Shown here: positions 26,011 through 37,735 of the stretch, in pieces
Layout of the letters: each line of letters opens with the position of its first letter
Numbering within the stretch: position 1 is the stretch's first letter
Assembly: GCA_037389465.1 (NCBI GenBank)
Contig: JAZARR010000033.1
Coordinates: 930,001-994,000, forward strand
Length of the DNA: 64,000 nt
Direction of reading: 5' to 3'
Origin: Baylisascaris procyonis
Taxonomy: Eukaryota > Nematoda > Chromadorea > Rhabditida > Ascarididae
Translations under genes and position numbers: made by a program
The notes under the pieces: generated by a model
What the model was told of the DNA's origin: nothing
What the model saw: the letters and a program-made list of their open reading frames with translations, nothing else
The model's database searches: none

Positions 26011-29000
26011 TCAACTTTCTGTTCAACAGATCATTTGTATCGCAAGAGGCAAATAAATTTACGAAAAACAACAAAAACGAACGTTGCTGCCTAATTTTAA
26101 GTTCACAGCGAGAAGTTTGGCAATAAGGAGGACATGAAATCAAGGCATAGCAACTAGATTAAAGAAGAGAAGAAAATGTGAAAATTTAAGGTAAAGTAAG
26201 GCTTAAGAACATTTAGGCACAACATAACGTAATAAAGGAAAGCGTCGAAGACGTCCATAGCTAGAAGCCTAGAAAGGAACACGAATGAAACAAAGAGTTC
26301 CTCAGTTTGCTCATCAGAAAAGATGCACTGAATAATGCAAAAAAGATGAAATTTTATGAAAATACTAGCGATTCGTATTCGTTTTCGAGTTTCAAATGCG
26401 CAAAGAAAATATCGACACAATATACAACATTTTAACCACATAGTGCGAAGCATATCAATTATGCAATCGAGAGAACGATCACATAACTCTATTAATAGAG
26501 GGGGTGATTATTTATTGTAGTATTGAGAAGACAGCGAGTAGATCTCGAATTTTACAGATAATGAGTGCAATACTCTTAGCGTATTTCACATGCAATAATA
26601 GCATATAAGCAGAGGTAATCCAACCATCAAATGGGAAAGAATGTATCCTAACTATTCATATTTTGCTACTTAAATTTCTACTCACAGCACAGGCAATATT
26701 GGAAATCGAACTTACATGCATTTATTTTCATAAGATGGTTTTATCTATGACTTAAACTTGTATTTAGAGTGTATATTTGTGTCACATATTTTAATATTCA
26801 TAACAAACCATTTGTGCTTATAACAGAGAGCGGAAAGCCTACTCGTAGTTTCTCAATTTTTTTTTGCCCTTATTTAATACTTGAATCACATAAACGGAAT
26901 ATGAGATGCAAATAGTTGTAATACTTTTTTTAAGTTTTTTTTGGTCAGACTATAATCACAGCGCAATAAAAAAAGAGATGAAAATTTTGTAGCAATCAAC
27001 ATAATTATGTCATATATCAATCAATCAACAATCATACTGTGAGAGAGGGAGAGAAAGAGCAATCGTGCAGAGGTTATTTTGTGACGTGTTATCATTCATT
27101 TCATTGCTAACGCCATTTTCCGCAATATTTGTCACTACAACATGAACATATCTAAACATCGACAACACATCTGAGCATTATACCACATTTTTATATTGAT
27201 TTTATCATAGACAATCTTTTAAGGTGAAAGAATGAAAGATAAAACTTTCATATAACAGAAGATTTTTGGACAAAAAAATTTCTTATCACCTTTCCTCTTT
27301 TTTGCTCGCTGAAATTTCTACACTGATTTTAATCTCACTGCTAACTCAGTATATGCCCACTATTTTTTTGGATTTATAATCATCGAGAGTTTCGACGAAA
27401 AACGAATGTTGTTCATGGATCTTTCACTTATCTCTGAAGTGCTTATCATTCGCCTGTCACTCAAGAAAACTGTTTTCCTGATATGAAGAGTACTAAAAAC
27501 AAGCAATGAACTCACAAATATGGGGACTCCTCACCGCCAGCACTATGCATTTGCAATAGCTCACAGAATGGTATGTACATCAAGTTGGTTATGACTTGCG
27601 AACGTTGTTGCTACGTATTACAAAGTTTTATGCTTACAGGAACGCAAAAGGGTGCAAGAAATCAGATGAGCGAGTGAAAATTGAAAAACTCAACAAACAT
27701 GGAAATGGGCAAATCTATGCGCCACCAACTTCTTCCGCTTGTTAATGGTTTTTTGCCCATGTAAACTTGCGAATCACATTTCGAAGAGATGTGTCCGGGT
27801 ATGTGTGTATGCATGGCGCGCGTGCTATATCCGCCTACGTTTACATCTTCATCTATACTCGTATACGTGGTAGATATATGTACGTCCCTTTCCGCTCGGC
27901 GTGGATGCCACTGAAAACGTCATAAACATTTAAGTGATTAAACACTGGCATACATTTCATGACTGGTCGCTTCGCATTTTCAAACCGGTTGATTAGGAAA
28001 CCCGATTCTTGTAGAGTTTGGGGAGGGGGAGGGGGGGAGCGGAGTGGGTAGGGCAGGTTGATGAGCTTGAAATGCGAATATATTATTGCTCATTTTTAAT
28101 ATTTTTGACAATTTAAGATACTGATTGGTTTGATACGAGGAATTTTAGAAACTCACATTGCGCGAGTTCATCAGCAGCGTTTTCATTCTTGGTTTGTTCC
28201 CTGTGAGAATCAATTTCTTCATTTTGCTAGCGGCACTAGTCTCCATATTATGTTTATTAAACGACCACACACGATGCCTAGTGACTCTGCTGTGCTATTT
28301 TTGCATTTAGCAGTGAAAGATTTGTCGGTGTTCACCGCTCATTCCTGATACTCTTCGGAACACTAATGAACCCACAAAAATAACGCGTTTTCAAGTTTTC
28401 AAACGCCCAACGCTAGCATCATCATTTTTATACATACGTATATGCCTGTGGACCTGTCTGTTTTTCTGTGAGGCAGTTGCAACACCCCAATAACTGCTGC
28501 GAGCTATTGTTAATTGTCAATGCCAAAGCTATTACTGGGCTTCTTCCAAACTAATATCTGAATAATATAACACCGAAATTTGAACTGTTAGCCATTTTTG
28601 TATACCAGTGGACGTGTTGAGGTAGCAGTGACGTCGATTCTCATGGACGCATCAAAAATTGAACCGTTCAAAACAGATATTTCGGTTATGAACCAATAGC
28701 TACACGGTTTTGCTGACAAAAGAAGGCTCGCAACCAGCTTTTATATGAGGAAAAATTTCTTCCGCCTCTTTGCGAACAAAACGAGCTTCTGCAAATCCGG
28801 ATAGCATTACGTGATCAAAAGTGACGCAGGTCGTAAAACAGTGCAGCGTTTGGTGACATATTCCGTAGATGAAGGAGATGAAGAACTGAATGTGATTGTG
28901 GAGGTGGGTAGGAAGGCAGTGGCTTGGATTGTAGGAGGCTTGGAATGTTTGAGACCAGTTGCGTTATTGTACTCTTTATAGACTGTTGTGCAGATCTTTA

Positions 29001-29589
29001 AATAATCAATTCTCAGATGTATTTCACGTCACTTCACCCACTTAAAAAAAAAAAACACAGACACTCAAAGGTGTTAGAGAATCGGCGAGAATCTTACAAC
29101 TGTGGAATTTGTTTTACACTGTTAATTTTGAGAATCAACGAAATTATTGTGGGAGATTTGCAGGGACAGTCGGATCAGTTGAAATATGAAGGAGCATTAT
29201 ATTGGCAGCTCTCATTCTCTGTCTGTGATCTGTGAAACAAGCTGGTCAGGCAGTGCAAAAGCGTATGTCGTATCATTTCTTCTTGTTGAATTCTGCGCTT
29301 CTTGTGTGAACGTATCGGCCTAAAATGAACAAAAAACGTGTGTAATTTTTTAGCACCCAATTGCTACAACTTCTTTCGAAGCTGATGAATGAGCGTAAAA
29401 TTACAGCATAGAAGATCAATCTATGGTACACATCATTCTCATCAAACTTCGTAATCCTCTATCTTTGGTGGTCTCCGAATTGAAACTTTCAGACAGCTAA
29501 ACTGCTGGCCAATCAAATTTATACGCTAGTTTGTTTGTTGTTTTTTTTAATTGGTAGGTTTCGGGATGGGATGAGTTTTACACTCACTG
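26011..29589. other. no gene seen
   Basis: This is AT-rich sequence with only short, unconvincing open frames. A G-rich purine island lies at about 28019-28055. The stretch 28620-28930 (+) reads as stop-interrupted coding-like sequence but I cannot identify it. Confidence 0.5.
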
Positions 29590-29890
29590 CAAGAACGCAT
29601 TTTGTTTAATTACAAATATGAGAACTTCGCTGAATTTGATAGACACTGGCCTGAGCACTTTTTCATGCCATCGCCTGTCTCCATAGTGATCAGGAGTGTT
29701 GTCACTAATTTTGAAGAAATGAGCACTCTTGAGGATGCATCTCGCATTGGAGGGCCGGGATCGAGCAAATCAGAAGAAAGAAAATAAGAAATTTTAAGTG
29801 CAATTGAACGCAGCCCAAAAAAGGCCAGCTACTCGGCTATCCCTAGAACTAGAGACCCTGAGAACCACTTTGAGAATCAATGCATATTAA
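29590..29890 (+). mobile_element. mariner/Tc-type transposase N-terminal HTH relic
   Basis: The frame ending at 29787 carries EHFFMPSPVSIVIRSVV, then TNFEEMSTLEDASRIGGPGS and SKSEE. This matches the helix-turn-helix region common to a class of mariner-like transposases (xFPxxxxPsxsTIxRlvxKFeEtGSVxDaxRsGRPRsxRSEE). After a stop, IERSPKKA continues, and with a shift to another frame LSLELETLRTTLRI follows the usual LSxELGISRTTLxRIL. Stops and frameshifts show it is dead. The DDE/D catalytic half is not visible downstream. No terminal inverted repeats were recognised. Confidence 0.7.
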
Positions 29891-32800
29891 TTAAGTTTTG
29901 CTCTATCGACAGCTTGATGAAAGGCAATTTCGTCCCTTGGTAGGTCCATAAACCATATAATAAATGGCATCTCCCTCTCATTCAAATAGTATATTTATGT
30001 TTGGTAACTAATCTCTTTGTTTCTTCCTGGCGGGCAAGTGAAGGTTCCTGTCGTCTACTCATTTTATATAGATATTTGTTTATTTGTTCGTTTCCTAAAT
30101 ATTTCATACACCTGCAACACCTCCTTTCTCCTTCGTTTGCACAATCATGACGAAGGTCTTTTTCGTCATTTCAAAAAGGAAACGCTTGCTTACCGCTGAT
30201 ACCAACTTTGTCACAAGTCATTCCGCGTTATTTGAAAACGTACGGCAAGCATTTGTCCCCAGGATCAAATGTCATGCAGCGCTAATTTATGCAAACTTAC
30301 AGCGATGGAGGACTGTGAAAACTATTTTTTCTACTTCTCAAAACTGATTTTTTTTACCGTAGTTAGGTGGAAAGTACATAGCAAACGAAGGAGATGAAGA
30401 AAACGCATTCAGAAAACGGTTGAAATGGCGACTATGTTGCAGGTTGGTTGCAATTCTGCGGAACAATATTTGAAATTTTGTGTCTCGAAACGAGAGCGCA
30501 TGTGCAGTTGCTTATTCGCACATAAAAATGCCAACATCCAGCATCGCGTCATGCTGCAAGCAAACGGGGGATAGGTTTTCATTTGCTTGCATTGTGCGAA
30601 TTAAAGGCCATCTTAGCTAACCTTGTTTGTTCAGTGATGATTTTGCAATTAGAAGTCAGGATAACCTTCCTTCATCATCTAAAAGCAGCTGCTGCTAGAC
30701 ACTATCTTTAAAAAATTGCTCTTAACTGACGATTTGCTGCAGTTTATTTCATAAAGGTAGCCGTGTTTATTAAGTGGAATCCTTAATATGCAGTCGTATT
30801 TGAGGAGCCGTTATTTCGATATGTGACCGTTTAAATATGTTTGCACTTACGTTCGACATGTTTTCTGTGCATTGTATTAGTCTAGTGCTTGAATCATTTA
30901 TGAGCAACCAACTGTGGCTGCACCTATAAAAAGGCGTAGATTATTAGGGAATAAGCAAAATCACGCGAAGAAAAATTGAACGTTAACAAATTTCGAAGAG
31001 AATTCGGCTGAACTGCAAAGCTTCTAAAGTTAGATGGCTGCAATAGTTCATTTCCTTGATGGAGTGAAGAACTATTCTGCAATTGAAATGCATGGTATTT
31101 GTTTCCATTTGAAGTTAGATGAAAAAGAAAAAAAACCGCTGGGTCATTGCAACGTAAAAAGATTTGTTACGATACAAGAAGATGCCGTTGGGTGAAGATT
31201 CTGCAGCAGCAAATTTTGAAACGATAATGGGGCAAACATAAAATGAAATAGAAGAGGCATTGGGTTACCTGTCACCTGGATAATATGATACTAGCGTAGG
31301 CAGATGGTGAAACATATAAAAAACTGAGGTAGTGAAAAGTTTGAAAAAGTGGACTTTGATTGGGAAAAAAGAAATGTGTGAATGTCTAAAGGATGATGCT
31401 GAGTTTTTGAGTGATGTAGTGAAATTAAAAGGGATAATTATGGCATCGATTAAAACAAACGCAATGAAAGAGATCCACAAGCGGAAAGGTCTACAGCCCA
31501 TTTTAATGGGTTTCTGTTGAACATACCGAAGTTGTTATCATAGGGGAGATATTCTTAAGAGTTAGAAGGGAGGCTTGAAGAGGATCGAATAGCAAAGAAA
31601 TTAGGAAGAAACCGGTTGTGGAGGGATACTTGCGGCTTTTGCCGAGACGGGCGAATTCTCCTTAGTCGTAGAGTAAAGAAATTTAATTGCTCCATTAATT
31701 GCTTGCCTCAGATTCAATAATTTAAGTTGGCAATTTGGGTGGAACTTATAAAGCTCGACCTTTAAAAAATGTAATAAAATGTTGATGACACTAAAGATAA
31801 AGTAGCCGGTGATACATCAGCTATTCAGTTAACTTTACTTTGTCAACGACGCAACTAGTATTTGTATATTTTTAGTATTTTTGTGCGGTTGGCGCATATA
31901 TTAAGTATTTTATATAAAATAAAGTGTGGACAATTAGTATATAGTAATAAGATGTATTTGCATATTCGGCTCTGACCCTTACCGACATTGGTCATCCGGC
32001 GCATTTCCGTAAGTGGAAACTTGAATCAAATATCCACCTAAATTTTTCACTGGTCAATTGTTGAGCCTCCAGACTAGTGAGCCTGTTGAACAGGTGATTC
32101 GCGAGCGAATGTGCTAATGAATTCTCACGCGAACACACGTCCAGCGATGGGCCTTCATGGGCGTGCGCGCAACGCAGTTCTTATATTCATATCCTTTTCA
32201 GTTTCTTATCACAGAAGTAAAGTTTAATGAAAGTCAGAGTTATTTTCTTCGAATAGTTGTTTCACATTAGAAGTGTTTCCGTTTAAACAAAATTTATATT
32301 ACAACGTTTTTCGGAGAGGAACTAATCTTTTCATTTTGCGTTAATCTGCTGTAATTTTTTTGAATCCGAAGTTTGTTGCGATCGCCGCCTTCTAGCAGTA
32401 TTTTATGTCTCGCTATTCTTCATCAGATTGCGTTAGTATGACAATATGGTAGTGTTTTGTCGTTTCAGACGGTTTTTCCCACTTATATTATTGCTCGCTT
32501 TTGTAGATGTAGGAACGACTGGCAAACAGATGCATTATGTTTTTATGAACGAGTGTGTAGGGGGGAAGCCAGTCTCTAATGATTTTCCGCTATTCAGTAT
32601 TCAAGTGGTTTAAGGACAGAGCAGAATGCTTTATAGAGGTGCACAAATTGAACGTGTTCACCTGTTGGCACTCCACCTGCGAGATGTTTAAGCTGAAAGA
32701 TCTTCAAAATATAAAGAGAATCTTATTTACTTACACAGTAATAGGAATGACGATATTTTAGCACATTTATTTATTTATTTATCCAATTATTTATTTCCTG

Positions 32801-33037
32801 ATGCTAAGTATGCCATACTATCTATAATAAAGTATGCCGTATAAAAGAGCACTTTTAATTTTATAAAAAGCGCACCGTCAGAGAAATATTTTTCCTGATT
32901 ACAAGATGAGGTTGTCACTAACTTTCATTTCACATATTTCGGTGCCTTGTATTTATTATCGTTTGCTTATCATCGATGTGAATTATCATTGTTGAGCATG
33001 TCAGCACTAATTCCAGAGCGTTTTGTTTTACTTGAAA
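29891..33037. other. intergenic region and ferritin 5' flank
   Basis: No gene is supported. Short frames at 30017-30347 and 31265-31520 are unrecognised. A GC-richer patch with short inverted pairs lies at 31970-32170. The last 100 bases before the ferritin ATG contain no CAGTG loop hairpin, so no iron-responsive element is visible. AATTCCAG at about 33010-33017 could be the acceptor of a 5' leader or trans-splice site. Confidence 0.5.
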
Positions 33038-36000
33038 ATGGCGTTGGCTGAAGGTGGTTCGGCTGTTCGACAAAATTTCGCGATTGAAGTGGAAGCAGCA
33101 TTGAACAAACAGATCAATATCGAACTGTATGCCAGCTATGTCTACCTCAGTATGGTATGTTACAAATAATTTCTACCGTTTTTTAAAATCAAATGTTCCA
33201 TTTCTGTATCCTGATTTCGTACTTTAAAACGGCGGAATATGCATTTGGCAGCAAGTTACACTGTAATAGTTCCAGACAGTAATGAAAGTAAACGTGTTCA
33301 AGGGGGAAAGGGGACTGGTGTGGATGAAAATGCGTGAAAGGTGATCACCCCCATCTCACTTTCGTTTGGAGTGGATGGAAGGTAGGCGTCGCTGCATGTT
33401 GCAAATCCGAATTTAAATAAAAAAATTTCGATATTTTTGAGACTACACAAGCCTCACTGAAGCGACTCGGCTTATGTGGCAGATAATTTCAAAATGCGTC
33501 TTTTAGCGCTGATGAATTTAACAAAAAGCACCTGTTGCTGCAGAAATCACCATTCTATAAGAATGACCGCTCGAATGTCTGAAATAAAAAGCTCGAATGC
33601 GCATCTTGCCATGGTGTCACGTCCTATGACATTCCTTATTCGCTCGTTAAACCGTGTGGTCCGATGTTTTGGAAACAACGGAAAGTTCTTCATGCAATTT
33701 AGCTAGATACTTCAGGGTGAAAATTCGTTTCTTGCCCACCTGACTGGTCCTTCAGCAAAACTCGTTTGCAGGTTTTGTGGCGTTTTTAAATACTGCTGGC
33801 TCATGTGAAGAAGTGAAGCAGCTGAATAGAGGAGGTGGCACGATATGTACTTTTACGTTTTGCCTACCTAACAAGCCTGGTTCAGGGTTTGCCAACAAAT
33901 AATAAGTGCATTGAATATAGTAGCTGTTCGGCCGTACTTACAAATCGCCTGAAAATCTTCTTTTTCTGTCGTCCGACTGAGGTAAAATGCTTTTTTAGAT
34001 GCTTTTATATGACTGTAACTGTTTTTCTTAATTTATGGATCGCGGTGAAAGAGTATTCAAGATTATCCTATAATGCTTGTTCACCAAATTTTGTAGTTCT
34101 GCCTTCAGTAATTCCCAAGTTGAAACTATGAAATAGACCAGGCGCAGGTACGTACGGTAAAGTCTGCGTTAGCATAATGCGGTTTGCAAGTACGAATATG
34201 CAATAGCTCAAAAGTGGTCAGTGTTAACGAAATTGGATTGAAAACAAAATGAACGACAAGGAGAATTTGGTTGTCATAATCTGAATTCCTGGTAGAGATT
34301 GTGGCCTGCAAATTTGATTTAAGTGGGTTTAGCGGAGTCATATCTAAAGCTTCGTTGCATCGGGATTTTTTTAAATTAGGACGATGCTTCAAGAAGTAAG
34401 AAAATTTTTTAATTTTTGGGCAGCAGTTCAGTGCCTAAGTGAGTTCGAGCCATCCGCTCTTTCCACCTCCCTTCCCTTTTACCACCTTCTCCTCATTTTT
34501 GCCATTGAGCTGCTTATGCGTTTTCAGAAAAGGATTCAGATAGAGCTTTAGGCAAACCGATAACTTATCTTTGATCACTTTTATGCACAATTCCATATTT
34601 GATTTTGAAGGGGAAGCTATTCTATTGCTGAAAAAAAACCTTTAATTTGCCAGTAGTGTTGGTATCCGGGGCCCCGAAAGTATGGCGACCTTCGAACGGA
34701 ATTCAGGGCTCTGGATTCTTGGGCTACCGTGGATGGCCTCCGGACGAAACTGGGATCTTTCTGAAATTCGGGGACCCCCAGTTGCAAACCACTAATATGA
34801 CCGGTAAGCATTTATCTACACATTTTGCTACACTATGCAAATGCAAGCTGCAGTGTAAGCGACTCTTTAGATCGTGTGCTACACCGTTCTCCTTCACTTA
34901 AATCTTTCGCATTTCTTTTAACAAGGTAGTGTCATGAAACAGTCGTAGTTTTTAGAACAAATGTATGTTCTCCCTTCTCACGTAGAAATAAGCTTCCGCA
35001 GCAGTTTTGGCGGTTGCTGGTTTCAGGGTGTATGGTCTGCGAAATTCGAGAGCCATCAAATTTCGCTCTCTTCGGAAACAATTTTTTTGGAAACTACATG
35101 CCGGTCACAGAAATCTCTATTTTTCTTGAAAGCGATACCTATAGCAGCACTGTTTTTTTTTCTTTTAAATTTCCGACTGATGACAAATTTCGCGTACCAT
35201 GATCTTATTGATGGGGTGCATCAGCAAGCGCAGGTAAGCAGGGGGAGGAAAAGTTTTTATCAAAATATTTGTCATTGTCGGTCGTTCGAAGCGTAGCAAA
35301 AGCCGCTTAAAGGCACGTTCAGAAAGCAGGTTCGTTGGAGAAGGTTTCCTATTTTCCCCATATTTTCACTTTGTGGGAGGGGATCCCCATTTTACGTTTG
35401 GGCTATAGCTCCAGCTTTTTTCTTCCTAAGTGTTCAAGCTGGTAAGCTGAGTGACATGCACATGGACATACTTGAGATACATGATCGCCTTAGTGCGCTT
35501 CTTGCAAAAAGCGTTTGGAAACCGTTAGTTTGGGTATCGATAATTGCCCGCACTAAAATAGTGCTGGCTAAATGTAGATGTTCTCTCTTCTTTCTTGTCT
35601 CTTCAGTCGCTTAGGCGGGATGATTGTTTATTAAGCAAAGGTTTTGTGGCGTGTTGTATAAGGACATGTTTGGTTGGATACGAAAGACGGATCTGCGAGT
35701 ACGAACTTCTACATAGGATGGACTTGGACGTTATTCGAGGTGAGAGGATGTGTTGTTTTATTCACATTTCTTCACATTTAACGTTAAAAGTTCGAAGAAA
35801 ATGAATTACTTGCTAACGATATTTAAAAGAATTAAATAGTGATAACAGCGCTGGAAGCAGCACTTCTGCAGGCGTGTTATTTTGATCGTGACGATGTAGC
35901 ACTACCTAAAATATCGAAATGGCTGAAGAAGCAAAGTGAGGAGGAGCGAGGACACGCAATCGGCTTCATGAAATATCAGAACACACGTGGAGGCCGAATT

Positions 36001-37735
36001 GTCCTTCAAAATATTCAGGTGGAGATTCTTTTCTTCTTCATTCCCTTCCTTCCTTTGTATTAGAAAGTCACCGTCCCTGTTTTCCGACCGTCTCTTTTAT
36101 TCATAGTTTTAAATCAGCCATAAATTACTTTTGATACCATGAAATCTCGAACAAAACATTCAGGGATCATTAAATTTGTAAGGCTTGTGGAGCCATAGAT
36201 TTGTTGAGGAGGTCGAGCCATTGTGATTGGCAACGGAATTTTAACTACGTACACAAAAATAGTAAATATCTTTCAGGTTTTCGAAAGCAGCTTATTTTTT
36301 AAAGTTACACAGCGGAATCGGGAAAACGATTTTTTTTCAAAATTTTGTGGATTTGATTATTCAGGAAAAAGGAATCTTTGATAAAAAGGCTGTATTTGTT
36401 ATATCGCGATTACATTTGACGTGTTACGCTGTCTTAATAATTTCACACGTTATTCTTTATTCAGGAGCGTTAGTTTTTTACCACTGCGCTTTACAAGATC
36501 TTATAGATAAATATATTACAGCGTGAAATTCATACGAAATTGAGAGCTTGCATTCTTATATATGGGCACGCTTTATTAAAGGAGAAGCAGGTGGCGAGGG
36601 GAGAGAGGGGTTAAGAGACGAAATCATCAGTGCTAGCCAGTGGCTGCAAATCTCATTGACGTAATGAATCCAGGCTGTCCAAATCGATTGATTGCAGTAA
36701 GATGCTAAAATACATCTAAGAAGAAGCAGTTCTGGTCAGTAGCATTAAAATCTAGAAAGGCTCTATCTGTGAATTGTTGTTGTGAGAAAGTAGTTTTAAA
36801 GCTACAAGAGACTTGGTCAAGTGCATTCTGGATTCGATGAATGTTGTGCACTTTATGTGTGCTTGGTGGGTTCTCATCACCATTATACTTGAGAATAAAA
36901 AACGTTCACTTGAGTTGTCAAAGGAAGTCGTTATTTGATTAGCGCAGAATTTTTTTAAATTCTATAGCCTTTTGAGGTGCTCATAAAATACTGGATTGCA
37001 CGAGTTTTAGAAGAATTTCTAAAAAAGTGTTGCTATAGAAACCAGAAAAGAATGAGTGGGGCAGTGCTCTGGAAGCATTCGAGGCGGCACTTGCACTCGA
37101 AAAATTTAACAATAGTGCTCTACTCGAACTTCATGGTGTGGCTGCATCGCACGACGATGCTCAGATGTGTGACTTCATTGAGGACGAGTATCTTCGCGAT
37201 CAGGCACGTCTTCCTCATTAATTTATTGCATTCTTATGCAAAAATAGCTCATTCGCATGTTACGATGCTGTCGTCTACTAACAGTTTTTTCTGGCTGAAC
37301 GAAATTTTGAGAGCCACCTTCGTACACGCTCGATCACTGTATCTTTTGTATTCACGGCTTGCTGCCACAGCTTTTGAGTTGTGAGTCTCCTGCAGTCGCT
37401 TTCATAGTTTCATTTTACGTTGTTTCAACTATCAGTCAGCTTATACCTTTCATTCTTATGGTAGAAACGAAAAGCAGCATTGAAGAACTGCTGAAACATA
37501 GAATGCTCGCAAGTGGTAAATTTTCGTACTGAGTACATGCTCATGCCTATAATTAATGTTCGTATTTTGCATCAGCTGAAGGTTTAATGTCACCGATGAA
37601 TTTTATGTGTAAAAATTCGATTAATTTCAGGTTGAGAGCATCGAGCAAATCGGCAAGTTCGTGACAAATTTGAAGCGGGCAGGACGAGGTCTTGGAGAGT
37701 ACATATTTGACCGAGAGCATTTTGACGATGACTAA
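33038..37735 (+). CDS. ftn: ferritin heavy-chain-like ferroxidase subunit, complete
   Basis: Ferritin subunits assemble into 24-mer shells that oxidise and store iron. Four exons agree in phase: 33038-33154, 35872-36018, 37039-37203 and 37631-37735, giving 177 aa, a normal ferritin length. Visible ferroxidase residues, by human H-chain position: E27 and Y34 in [15 protein letters not shown]62 and H65 in [13 protein letters not shown]107 in [18 protein letters not shown]141 in YLRDQVESIEQ. Helix 2 starts [21 protein letters not shown] precedes helix 3; the tail is [17 protein letters not shown]. There is no signal peptide, so it is probably cytosolic. The start ATG is preceded by CTTGAAA. Intron 3 has a GC donor (CAG then GCACGT), forced by phase. 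[10 protein letters not shown] differs from the usual HAEKLMK, suggesting a somewhat divergent paralogue. Confidence 0.96.
34651..34797. mobile_element. hAT-like MITE remnant in ferritin intron 1
   Basis: The left end CAGTAGTGTTGGTATCCGGG is followed by GCCCCGAA. The right end, read on the other strand, is TATTAGTGGTTTGCAACTGG followed by GGGTCCCCGAA. The two ends are imperfect inverted repeats and resemble hAT termini (CAGTGGTTCxCAAxCTGGGG). The element is about 147 bp, too short for a transposase, and GC-richer than its surroundings. I found no 8-bp target duplication (flanks TAATTTGC and TGACCGGT), so it is old or the borders are off. Confidence 0.45.

Noticed and set aside
32940..33037. 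Iron-responsive element upstream of ferritin
   Set aside because: No CAGTGN loop with flanking stem and bulged C is present in the 100 bases before the ATG. An IRE in an unseen 5' exon cannot be excluded.
34617..34901. Plus and minus ORFs across the hAT-like MITE
   Set aside because: They are long only because the GC-rich inverted-repeat element lacks stops; the translations are readings of the terminal repeats.
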